The notes under the pieces: generated by a model
Databases searched by the model: none
Told to the model about the DNA's origin: nothing
What the model saw: only the letters and a program-made list of their open reading frames with translations
Translations under genes and position numbers: made by a program
Shown: one piece after another, positions 15,354 to 23,296 of the stretch
Numbering within the stretch: the first letter of the stretch is position 1
How the letters are laid out: each line of letters starts with the position of its first letter
Origin: an uncultured bacterium
GTDB lineage: Bacteria > Spirochaetota > UBA4802 > JAGODF01
Reading direction: 5' to 3'
NCBI GenBank assembly: GCA_937921485.1
Contig: CAKZSV010000049.1
Coordinates: 1-44,418, forward strand
DNA: 44,418 nucleotides

Positions 15354-15537
15354 GCGAGATAAAATGATATTCATCATGACCAACGTAAGCTACATGCGCA
15401 TTGCCCTGCAGGAAGCAAAAGCTGCAGCAGAAGAGGGAGAAATTCCCGTCGGGGCGGTGATCGTGCACGAGGGCACCGTCATCGCACGGGCGCGAAATGC
15501 CAATCGCGCGTCGCACACCGATGCGACATCACCCTGA
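15354..15537 (+). pseudogene. Truncated duplicate of the tadA 5' end
   Basis: From about 15354 to 15516 the sequence repeats 18562-18728 with roughly seven mismatches, including both candidate start ATGs (15364 and 15376). It encodes the first 47-odd residues of TadA (YMRIALQEAKAAAEEGEIPV and VIVHEGTVIARARNANRASH), then leaves the family at TDATSP and stops at 15535-15537. The zinc-binding HAE and PCxxC motifs are absent, so it has no deaminase activity. Its last nine bases overlap the convergent end of the MFS gene. Confidence 0.9.
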
Positions 15538-16836
15538 AGCAGATTCCATCTCCCGTGCCGTCTGTTGCATCTGTTTATCGAGGTTCTCAACATCCCCGCC
15601 GAAAAAGATTGCAGCGATGAGAATGATTATGCCACAGGGAACCCAGAACCCGAAGGAGATGCCGAGTGCGTGGGTGAGCGAGAGAGAAACCGCCATCCAG
15701 CCGGCGATATATTCGCCGATGCCAAACCCCACCGAGTCGGTGAGATTAAATATTGAGAATATCGGCCCTCTATCTTCGGGACGGTTGACGCAGAGGAGCA
15801 TATTCCTGATGTTCGCACCGGTAATTGATGCCCACGCAGCGCCGAAAAATCCGGTAAGCGCCACGACAATAAAATCATTCGGCACAAAATACAGAATGCT
15901 CAGGGTAAAAAGAGCGCCGGTTATTGTCGAAATGCCCGATAAAAGCGGCTGGTACATTGGCCGCATCACAAAAAGCTTTCCCCCAATGAGCCCCCCAATA
16001 ACACCGCCGGTGGCGGCTCCTGCGCCGAAGATGCCGTAAATGGTGGTAGCTTTACTCACATCGAATCCCCGCTCCATCTGCAAAAATTTAATCAGCAAAA
16101 ACATCGCTCCCCACGGTAAATTTCCCGCCAGTCCCTGGATAAAGAGCAATAGATTCGTTTTGATTTTTGCGAGGCGAATGTAATCTTTGATTTTTATGAT
16201 ACCAGGATAGCGAAGTCCACGCGCAATGAGTTCTTTAAGCGCATCCTCTGAAGCGCCTTTCGGCACTGATGGCGTGGCGAAATAAAATATCGCGATGAAA
16301 ATAAAATTCGGGACTGCAATCATTACAAATGGAAGCCTCCATCCCAGGCCCGCAGCCAATGAATACCCCGCCACCATCACACCCAGAAGTCCGCCTATTC
16401 CCCAGCAGGTGGTAAGGATGGCGGCTGCAAGGGTCCGTCCTCGTTTATCAAAAATATCCCCCAGAAGCGAAAAGACTATTGGAAATGATGCACCAACCCC
16501 GATGCCCGTTATTATCCGGAGAAGGAAAAAGACCGGGTAATTTGGTGCAAAATATGTCAGCGCGCAGGGTAGTTCCGCCGCGAACACGGAGAGTGCGAAA
16601 AGCTTTTTTCGGTCAACCTTATCCGTGTAATATCCCCATATGATGCTTACCGCAGCGCCTATCAAAGTGAAAAGCAATGACATTAAACCAATATCCGCCG
16701 TGTCAACGCCGAATTCCTTCTCCACCTGTATGAGCACGGCACCAATAATATTTTTATCAGCCGTGAGAAAAATGATGTTTATTGCCATCAGCAGGATTAT
16801 GGCAAAACGCGACGCGGTATTTAATTGTTCCTTCAT
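15529..16836 (-). CDS. Major facilitator superfamily transporter
   Basis: 435 residues from the ATG at 16836, preceded by a GGGGGG run. An upstream ATG at 16881 lacks a site. There are twelve hydrophobic spans. The MFS loop 2-3 signature appears as WGYYTDKVDRKKLF, and RIITGIGVGASFPIVFSLLGDIF marks TM4-5, close to the spinster/sugar-phosphate-antiporter-like branch. The central loop contains ALKELIARGLRYPGIIKIKD. The substrate cannot be read from the sequence. The gene lies inside the segment bounded by tadA sequence and points toward the tadA fragment, so it probably arrived as part of that segment. Confidence 0.88.
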   Translation of the reverse strand: MKEQLNTASRFAIILLMAINIIFLTADKNIIGAVLIQVEKEFGVDTADIGLMSLLFTLIGAAVSIIWGYYTDKVDRKKLFALSVFAAELPCALTYFAPNYPVFFLLRIITGIGVGASFPIVFSLLGDIFDKRGRTLAAAILTTCWGIGGLLGVMVAGYSLAAGLGWRLPFVMIAVPNFIFIAIFYFATPSVPKGASEDALKELIARGLRYPGIIKIKDYIRLAKIKTNLLLFIQGLAGNLPWGAMFLLIKFLQMERGFDVSKATTIYGIFGAGAATGGVIGGLIGGKLFVMRPMYQPLLSGISTITGALFTLSILYFVPNDFIVVALTGFFGAAWASITGANIRNMLLCVNRPEDRGPIFSIFNLTDSVGFGIGEYIAGWMAVSLSLTHALGISFGFWVPCGIIILIAAIFFGGDVENLDKQMQQTAREMESASG

Positions 16837-17172
16837 ACTACCCCCCCTCATATTGTGGTGATATCTATTTCTCTTTATCAAGCTCCTTCACGCGATAGTG
16901 CGCGAAATATATGATTACTGCTTCATCACGATTCTTTTCCAACTGAATATCCGCTGTCCTCCTCTGAATGAAGGTTACAACCCTTCCTGCCCTTACGCAG
17001 GGTCAAATCGCATCGACAAAAGAGCTATACTGCTTGCACCTGCGTGTCAAGATATTTTTCAAAATTCCAAAAAGTCATACTATCACTTCCCTGCACTGCT
17101 TTGTTTATAAACTCAAATGCAACACTTTTTCCTTCGCCCCCCTCGATAATTTAAATTCAAAAGTTCTCTCTC
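16837..17172. other. Intergenic region between the divergent MFS and DUF4143 genes
   Basis: About 335 bases with no credible gene. The leftward promoter of the MFS gene should lie here, but no clear -35/-10 pair stands out. Short, weak hairpins around CTTACGCAGG are not convincing. Confidence 0.5.
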
Positions 17173-17224
17173 TTCGATTACAATCGAATAATTCTTGACT
17201 TTTCCAGATATTTTCGTTTATAGT
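17173..17224 (+). promoter_or_regulatory. Promoter of the DUF4143 ATPase with upstream palindrome
   Basis: A palindrome TTCGAT-TACA-ATCGAA lies at 17173-17188. TTGACT (17195-17200), 18 bases and TATAGT (17219-17224) form a good sigma-70 promoter. The expected start of transcription is only about four bases before the ATG at 17235, and no ribosome site is present. Confidence 0.5.
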
Positions 17225-17234
17225 CGAAACTGCT

Positions 17235-18575
17235 ATGAAAGCAAATACTTCACATCTCATACCCCGCAAGCAATATCTCAGACTTCTGGATGGTTTTAAA
17301 GATAAACCCCTGATTAAAGTATTGATTGGAATGCGAAGAACGGGAAAAAGCTCAATTTTAAAGCTCTTTATGCACACTCTGACAAAAGAATCAATACCCC
17401 CGCACAACATCATATATATCAACAAAGAATCACTCGAATTTGACGATATCACAAACTATAAGGACTTATATGCGCATGTAAAGCACAAAACACTAAACGA
17501 TTCAACAAAAAAATATATCATAATCGATGAAATTCAAGAGATACACCAATGGGAAAAAGCGGTAAATTCGTTTCTTGCGGAAAATCTCGGTGATATCTAT
17601 ATAACCGGCTCCAATGCTAAGATATTGTCAAAGGAGCTTTCATCGCTGTTAAGCGGTAGATATATTGGAAAACCTGTATATCCTTAAACTTTTAAAGATT
17701 TTTTAAATTTCAGAAAACACCATCTGGAAATTGAAAAGGAGTTTGCGCTTTTCACCAGATATGGCGGCATGCCCGTCATTCATATGTTCAATTTTGAAGA
17801 CGAATATATTTTCTCGTATTTAAATTCGATTTTGAATACAGCATTTTACAAAGACATCGTAACAAGGAATAATATCCGCGATGCAAGAATTCTTGATAGA
17901 GTCGTTCGTTATTTATTTGACAATATTGGAAATATTACCACAGCAAAAAAAATTGCCGATTATTTTAAACCGCAAAAAATTAAAGCTTCAGTTGATACAA
18001 TTATGGGCACCTCTAAAAACCGCTTTCATCCTTAAAAATAGTATCAAAAGAAAGCGGTTTTTCCCTATATATTGTGCCCACAAGGGAACATCCTTATAAT
18101 GGTTTTTAGAAGTTCCCTTATAAATTATATTGGATACATTGAATCAGCAATGCTCATACACAGAGCGGAACGATATGATATCAAAGGGAAAAAAATTCTC
18201 GAATTTCACGACAAAGTATATCTGAATGATGTCTGCCTTAGAAACGGCCTGATCGGTTATAGAGAAAGAGATATCAACGCGATTTTGGAAAACATTATTT
18301 TTAGCGAACTCAAGGCGCGCGGTTATACAATCACCGTAGGCGTATTCGACGGCTATGAAATTGATTTTATTGCAGAAAAATATAAAGAAAAAAAATATAT
18401 CCAGGTATGTTATCTACTCAGAGACGAAAACACAGTTGCGCGAGAATTCGGAAATTTAGAAAAAATAAAGGATAACTATGAAAAGATAGTAATCTCGATG
18501 GATAAAATGTTCCCCGAAGAGAGAAATGGAATTCAGCATATCTACCTCTTGGATTATCTTTTGAAAGATAAATGA
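17235..18575 (+). pseudogene. AAA+ ATPase with DUF4143 domain, disrupted
   Basis: One reading frame encodes the whole family: Walker A GMRRTGKSS (33-40), Walker B KYIIIDEIQ (94-101), the sensor region ITGSNAKILSKELSSLLSGRY, a middle domain (TRYGGMPVIHMFNFEDEYIFS) and the C-terminal nuclease-like DUF4143 part (AERYDIKGKKI, ENIIFSELKARGYTITVG, YEIDFIAEK). It is broken twice. A TAA at 17685-17687 replaces the Leu of the usual PL-F motif (TTA to TAA). A palindromic insertion at about 18004-18119 brings a second stop at 18033-18035. The frame resumes unchanged after the insertion. It is AT-rich compared with tadA, which it overlaps by ATGA. The family often accompanies mobile or toxin-type loci. 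Confidence 0.85.
18004..18119. repeat. Nested palindromic insertion inside the DUF4143 gene
   Basis: Three inverted repeats: TGGGCAC (18004-18010)/GTGCCCA (18074-18080); inside it the 13-base AAAAACCGCTTTC (18015-18027)/GAAAGCGGTTTTT (18050-18062); and beside it AAGGGAAC (18082-18089)/GTTCCCTT (18112-18119). The element interrupts an otherwise continuous protein frame, so it is a small, noncoding, probably mobile element. It resembles no repeat seen elsewhere in this window. Confidence 0.7.
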
Positions 18576-18583
18576 TATTCATC

Positions 18584-19045
18584 ATGACCGACGAAGACTA
18601 CATGCGCATTGCCCTGCAGGAAGCGGAAGCTGCAGCAGAAGAGGGAGAAATTCCCGTCGGGGCGGTGATCGTGCACGAGGGCACCATCATCGCACGGGCG
18701 CGAAATGCCAATCGCGCGTCGCACGATCCCACACGCCATGCGGAACTCGAGGCCATTCGCCTCGCCGCATCTGCTCTCAAAAACGAGCGCCTCGTAGCGT
18801 GCGAACTCTTCGTCACCAAAGAGCCCTGCGCCATGTGTGCCGGCGCGATTGTGCACGCGCGCATCAGGCGCCTCATCATCGGCGCGCGCGATGAAAAATA
18901 CGGCGCCTGCGGCTCGGTGCTTTCCGTCTGCGGCAATGAAAAACTCAACCACGTGCCGGAAATCGTTTTCGGCGTTCTTGAAAACGAATCATCACTGCTT
19001 TTGCGCCAATTTTTCGAGGAGCTTCGCCACAATAAAATCCGCTGA
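18584..19045 (+). CDS. tadA: tRNA(adenine-34) deaminase
   Basis: 153 residues from the ATG at 18584, where family similarity begins (MTDEDYMRIALQEA). An in-frame ATG at 18572 overlaps the stop of the DUF4143 frame. TadA deaminates A34 to inosine in tRNA-Arg(ACG), which is encoded at 14759. The zinc and catalytic motifs are complete: H52-A-E54 and PCAMC (C82, C85). ARARNANR and RRLIIGARDEKYGACGS are also as expected. No ribosome site is evident before either ATG. A J-domain gene follows at 66 bases. The first 160 bases are duplicated 3.2 kb upstream. Confidence 0.95.
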   Translation: MTDEDYMRIALQEAEAAAEEGEIPVGAVIVHEGTIIARARNANRASHDPTRHAELEAIRLAASALKNERLVACELFVTKEPCAMCAGAIVHARIRRLIIGARDEKYGACGSVLSVCGNEKLNHVPEIVFGVLENESSLLLRQFFEELRHNKIR

Positions 19046-19111
19046 TTTTTTTATTGCGCAGAAACCCATTTCATGATTCAATCATCCATATATTTTCATT
19101 GAGCACATCCC

Positions 19112-19798
19112 ATGACCGGCGCATACTACGACAAAAACGGCAACATCATCGATTTTTACGCAATTTTCAACATTCCCTATGGGGCCGGCGATGACGAAAT
19201 TAAATCCGCATTCCGCGCGCTCATCAAACGCTATCATCCCGACCTTTCGCAGAGCCACAGCGAACAGAACGCGGAGAAAATCGAAGTCATCATACGCGGC
19301 TATCATCTCCTCATCGATGAGGACGCAAGGCGCGACTATGACCGCGCGCTTTTTCAGTCGCGCGACCCGCGCGCCGGTGCGCTTCCGGTCATCCCGAAAA
19401 AAAGAATAAAATATTCCGCATCGCTCTCGGAACTTCTCCGCGCGCGCCTCAATCCCCGCCGAATGAAGCGCCGCGACATTCTTTACAATATCGGCCAGGA
19501 CGTGGAAATTTTCATCACGCCTCTTGAAGCAAAGCGCGGCGCCATTGCGTTCGTGGATCTTCCTTCGCGGATGTATTGCCCGCTGTGCATGGGAAGCCGG
19601 AGTGAGTGCTACCTGTGTCAGGGAACCGGGCGCATCAGTTCCTCATCGCAGCTTGAAGTGCGCATCCCGCCGCACGTGGATGACACTACCTTCATCGACG
19701 TCGATCTTCTCAACATCAGGCCCGACCGCTTCACCAGCTTCACGGTGCGGCATCTGCGCATCAAAATCACGGTCACGCAAAAGGATAGTAGCGCATGA
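19112..19798 (+). CDS. J-domain protein with a single Cys4 zinc site
   Basis: 228 residues. Residues 13-80 are a J domain (DFYAIFNIPYGAGDDEIKSAF, ALIKRYHPDL with HPD at 42-44, and DEDARRDYDRALF), which stimulates ATP hydrolysis by DnaK. A linker follows, and then a DnaJ-like C-terminal part, FITPLEAKRGA...MYCPLC...CYLCQGTG, with only four cysteines (C156, C159, C166, C169), not the eight of DnaJ. The protein ends in the beta-rich client-binding region (VRIPPHVDD). It is a short DnaJ relative and not DnaJ itself. Its stop overlaps the start of the FAD oxidoreductase gene by four bases. Confidence 0.88.
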   Translation: MTGAYYDKNGNIIDFYAIFNIPYGAGDDEIKSAFRALIKRYHPDLSQSHSEQNAEKIEVIIRGYHLLIDEDARRDYDRALFQSRDPRAGALPVIPKKRIKYSASLSELLRARLNPRRMKRRDILYNIGQDVEIFITPLEAKRGAIAFVDLPSRMYCPLCMGSRSECYLCQGTGRISSSSQLEVRIPPHVDDTTFIDVDLLNIRPDRFTSFTVRHLRIKITVTQKDSSA

Positions 19799-20856
19799 AA
19801 CCGGTTGCAGGCATCATCGGCGGCGGAGTGGTCGGCGCGCACATCGCCCTTGCGCTTGCGAAACGTTTCTCAGTGTATCTCATTGAAAAAAATCTTAGGC
19901 TCGGACAGGAAACCTCCACGCGCAACAGCGGCGTTCTCCATGCGGGGATATATTATCCATCGGAGTCACTCAAAGCGCGCTTCTGCGTGGAAGGCAATGC
20001 TCTTTCGCGTGAATTTTTCTCGAAATACGCGGTTCCCTTCAAACCCACCGGCAAATACATCATCGCGCGCGACGAAACCGAAGAAGCCGAACTCGAGCGG
20101 CTTTTCGAAAACGCTCTACGAAATGGGGTGCCGGATATGCAGCACGTATCAATGAAAAAGTTCAGGAATACTTTTCCTTTCATTCAGGCGCACAGCGCGA
20201 TTTTTTCGGGAAGCACCGGCATCATCGATGCCGCTGATTATATGAATACCCTTGCGGCACTGCTCGACCGCAATGACGTCGAAGTGCTGAAACCATGCGC
20301 AGCGCTCGGCATCGCATCGGGGCCGAAAATAGAAACCGACCGCGGCACACTTGAAGCCGATGTGGTCATAAACGCCGCGGGCCTTTATGCCGATGAGATG
20401 GCGAAAAGCGCCGGCCTGTTCGACTACGATATTATCCCTTTGAAGGGCGATTATTTAGGCACGCGTTCCTTTGCGCTTGACGTGCCCATCTATCCGCTGC
20501 CCAATCACACGCATGGGACGCTTGGACTTCATCTCACGCCCACGTTTTCACCGGAGGTCCTCATTGGCCCTTCAGAAGCGCTATGCAGCAGAAAGGACGA
20601 TTATACCATTCGAACGCCATTTGAAATGTTTTATGCATCGCTCAAAAATACGTTTGCGCCGTCATTTCTTCCGAAAATTGAATTGTACGAAGGATATTCC
20701 GGCAATCGTCCCCGCGCGTATTATAAAGGGAAGCGCTGTGAAGATTTTACAATTATTGAACATCCATCAGGCGTGATGCATCTCATCGGGATCGAATCGC
20801 CGGGACTCACTTCCGCACCGGCAATTGCGCGGCATGTGGCGTCACTGATAAGATGA
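19795..20856 (+). CDS. FAD-dependent oxidoreductase, L-2-hydroxyglutarate oxidase-like
   Basis: 353 residues of the DAO family. The dinucleotide motif GIIGGGVVGAHIALALA (6-22) is followed by the LhgO-type signature TSTRNSGVLHAGIYY with KARFCVEGN, then KPTGKYIIA, DVVINAAGLYAD and, at the end, HLIGIESPGLTSAPAIA. Close relatives oxidise L-2-hydroxyglutarate to 2-oxoglutarate and pass electrons to quinone. The exact substrate is inferred. The ATGA overlap with the J-domain gene points to a tadA-J-domain-oxidoreductase operon. It is convergent with the GpsA fusion gene, 14 bases away, with no visible terminator between them. Confidence 0.88.
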   Translation: MKPVAGIIGGGVVGAHIALALAKRFSVYLIEKNLRLGQETSTRNSGVLHAGIYYPSESLKARFCVEGNALSREFFSKYAVPFKPTGKYIIARDETEEAELERLFENALRNGVPDMQHVSMKKFRNTFPFIQAHSAIFSGSTGIIDAADYMNTLAALLDRNDVEVLKPCAALGIASGPKIETDRGTLEADVVINAAGLYADEMAKSAGLFDYDIIPLKGDYLGTRSFALDVPIYPLPNHTHGTLGLHLTPTFSPEVLIGPSEALCSRKDDYTIRTPFEMFYASLKNTFAPSFLPKIELYEGYSGNRPRAYYKGKRCEDFTIIEHPSGVMHLIGIESPGLTSAPAIARHVASLIR

Positions 20857-20870
20857 TACTGCTCACGGTA

Positions 20871-23237
20871 TTATTCCAGTTCTCCATACATCGCGGCATA
20901 ATAATCAATCTCCTCGCGTGCGGAAGCGCGGATGACCTTATCCTCCAATCTCCCGAGGCCATACCTTTCAAGAAAATTAATGCCGCGGTTAATTATTTCC
21001 CGATGCGAATATTTTTTAAGACGGTCATCATGCGACAACACTTCCTTTGCGGCGGATCGGGCTTCGCTCAACCGTATGGTGTAGTTATGTTTTTTTAGTA
21101 TCGCGCAGAAAAGATAGTGCGGAAAAATAAACGCATCGCGTTTCCACCTGTCGCGCACCACTGATGTGATGATGGCAAGCGCATTATCCCTGTGAGAAAA
21201 ATCGGAGACCATCACCGGTTTTGAAAAATTCACCCGTACGGTGTTGGTGAGCATCTGTGTCCAGGATACTCTTTCCTGCCCGTGAAGTTCGGACAGCGGG
21301 CGATGAAAGTACGATATCTCCACCGGCACCAGCGCTATCTCCTCGGTATTTTTCTTGAGCGATTCGACAATTGCGCGTATGAATTCATCGCTCATCTCCC
21401 GAAGACTGCCGTCTTTAAAAAAGAGAAGCTCGGGGAAAAAGAGCACCGGCACGCCATGCTCAAGCAACGTGGAAAGATACGCCTTCACCACCTCGCGGTA
21501 GAGCGGATTTCCAAGCCTTCCGATATTCACGATGTACCCGCCGGCGCGCCTGAGCACGAATCTCCTGAAAGGGCTGGTCACAAGAGAGCTGTTTACCAAA
21601 AAACGGGGAGGAAGAAGACCAAACCTGCCCATGGCCACCTCAAGGAAAAGAAAATCAAAATAATTTCTAAACGTCGCACAATAGACCACATTGGCGCTTC
21701 TGGCCGCCATGCGCACTTCCCGAAGCATGCCGCTCACCCGCAGGTTTGACGCGAAAAAAGGTTTTGACGCATCGCCGCGGAACACATTCACCATCAGGTT
21801 TCTGAATTTTACTACCGCAATAAATATTCTCCAGACGAGAGGATTATACCGGTCGATGGTCTCATCGAGGTATATCTTTGCAAGCTCCTCAATCGCGGAA
21901 TCGGAAGGGCTGCTTTCAAGCAGAGCAAGCGCTTTACGCTCGCGCCGCGAATTTCGATGCGCATCAGGAAGCACCTGCATCGGCGTCTGGCGCTGACGGA
22001 TGAGTTCGCGGAATGCAGTTAAAGCTGTTTCCTTCGAAAAATAACCCTCCCGCAGTTTCTTGATGATGATCGGCGCGAAAAACGTCCCCTTTGCATGCTC
22101 CATCCCTTTTTTCCGCGCACCTGCCCGAATGCGCGTCTCTTCGAGAAGAAGATGAAAGCGCGCGGGATTTTTGACTGTTTCAACCAAAAGTCTGGTGGAA
22201 CGGTTATTCAGAAGCACTTCATAGAGCGAACGATATACCGGAATCGGAATGCCCTTTTTTTCAGCAAATTCAATCAACGGCTCAATCGCGTAGGCCCCTT
22301 CCGCCAGGTAGTTGAGATTCCGGCTCATTTTTTCGAGGACGTGTTCCGGCCTGAAGCGCATGATGATACGGTCGTAAAAGGAAACGGCGCTACCGGTTTT
22401 CATAATCTGCCGCGCGATATCTTTGCCGAATCGGCGGTTTCTGCTGTGTTCTGACAGCGCGGTGGCAATGAGGTCTCCGAGGCCGGATATATCCAGAATA
22501 GTTTCCCGCTGTGCTCCGAACGCATCGGCAAGCAGGCACATCTCTTTCAACGCCTCCGCCATGAGCGCGCCGGCAAGATTGTCCCCGCAATTCGGAAGCA
22601 CACTCAAAAGTCCCGCCGCAATCGCCGCGGGGTTTTTCAGAGTTCCGCCAAGTTCCACTCCCAGAATATCTTCATGCTCGCGGCACTCAAGATAATCGCA
22701 GTTTAAAAGTTCAAGAAAATAGCGGCGGGCATCGGCAGACTTTCCTGCAATCATAAGGCAGGTATGAAACTTTTTGCTCACCTCCTCCGCATGGCTGGGG
22801 CCTGAAATCGCCACAAGCTTCTCTGCATGCTGCGGCATGACTCTTGAGAGAGCAGATGAGATGGTGACAATTTCATCGTGAATTTTGCAAAAGCCTTTCG
22901 TGAGATAGGCTACCGGAATATTATCAGGAATATGCTTTTTCGCGCGCTGTGCGATATCCAGTATCACTTTTGAGGGAGTGGCAAACACCACGGCGCTTGT
23001 CCCCTCCAGAGCATCGCGCAGGTTTCCTGTGGCGGTGATATTTTCCAGAAGGTGAACACCGGGCAGGAAATCCGTGTTCTCGTGAAGTTCGTTGATGGAT
23101 TTCACTACGGATTTTTCATATGCCCACATCACTATGCGGAAATCGGGATTGTTTTCCGCAATCACAAGGGCAACGCTTGTCCCCCACGAACCCGCCCCGA
23201 TTATGGCCACGCCTGGCTGATGTTCTTTCGCATCCAT
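20871..23237 (-). CDS. Glycerol-3-phosphate dehydrogenase fused to a PlsB-like acyltransferase domain
   Basis: 788 residues. Residues 9-345 are GpsA, NAD(P)-dependent G3P dehydrogenase: GAGSWG (14-19), VFATPS, LTKGF, SGPSHAEEV, catalytic-type K201 in GTLKNPAAIAAG, GLGDLIATALSEHSRNRRFG. Residues about 350-500 form a helical linker. Residues about 505-680 resemble glycerol-3-phosphate acyltransferase: VVYCATFRNYFDFLFLE, LLPPRFLVNSSLV, GGYIVNIGR, NPLYREVVKAYLSTLLEHG, VLFFPEL. The HX4D catalytic motif reads FRNYFD (523-528), so the histidine is replaced, and the usual EGxRSRTG loop reads PELLFFKDG. The protein would link phospholipid precursor synthesis to acylation, but the second active site looks lost. 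Cytoplasmic or membrane-associated. Confidence 0.85.
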   Translation of the reverse strand: MDAKEHQPGVAIIGAGSWGTSVALVIAENNPDFRIVMWAYEKSVVKSINELHENTDFLPGVHLLENITATGNLRDALEGTSAVVFATPSKVILDIAQRAKKHIPDNIPVAYLTKGFCKIHDEIVTISSALSRVMPQHAEKLVAISGPSHAEEVSKKFHTCLMIAGKSADARRYFLELLNCDYLECREHEDILGVELGGTLKNPAAIAAGLLSVLPNCGDNLAGALMAEALKEMCLLADAFGAQRETILDISGLGDLIATALSEHSRNRRFGKDIARQIMKTGSAVSFYDRIIMRFRPEHVLEKMSRNLNYLAEGAYAIEPLIEFAEKKGIPIPVYRSLYEVLLNNRSTRLLVETVKNPARFHLLLEETRIRAGARKKGMEHAKGTFFAPIIIKKLREGYFSKETALTAFRELIRQRQTPMQVLPDAHRNSRRERKALALLESSPSDSAIEELAKIYLDETIDRYNPLVWRIFIAVVKFRNLMVNVFRGDASKPFFASNLRVSGMLREVRMAARSANVVYCATFRNYFDFLFLEVAMGRFGLLPPRFLVNSSLVTSPFRRFVLRRAGGYIVNIGRLGNPLYREVVKAYLSTLLEHGVPVLFFPELLFFKDGSLREMSDEFIRAIVESLKKNTEEIALVPVEISYFHRPLSELHGQERVSWTQMLTNTVRVNFSKPVMVSDFSHRDNALAIITSVVRDRWKRDAFIFPHYLFCAILKKHNYTIRLSEARSAAKEVLSHDDRLKKYSHREIINRGINFLERYGLGRLEDKVIRASAREEIDYYAAMYGELE

Positions 23238-23296
23238 GAGCGACAGCTACATTAGTTCACCGTGCGCATAAAATCAAGAAGAAAAGCCGGAGAATT

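Noticed and set aside
15328..15516. Minus-strand frames opposite the tadA fragment and opposite tadA (18554-18952) that resemble each other
   Set aside because: Their similarity only reflects the duplicated tadA DNA. The plus strand carries the deaminase.
15354..18575. Insertion sequence or prophage as the source of the tadA-bounded segment
   Set aside because: No transposase, integrase or phage gene is visible, and no terminal inverted repeats were found at its ends.
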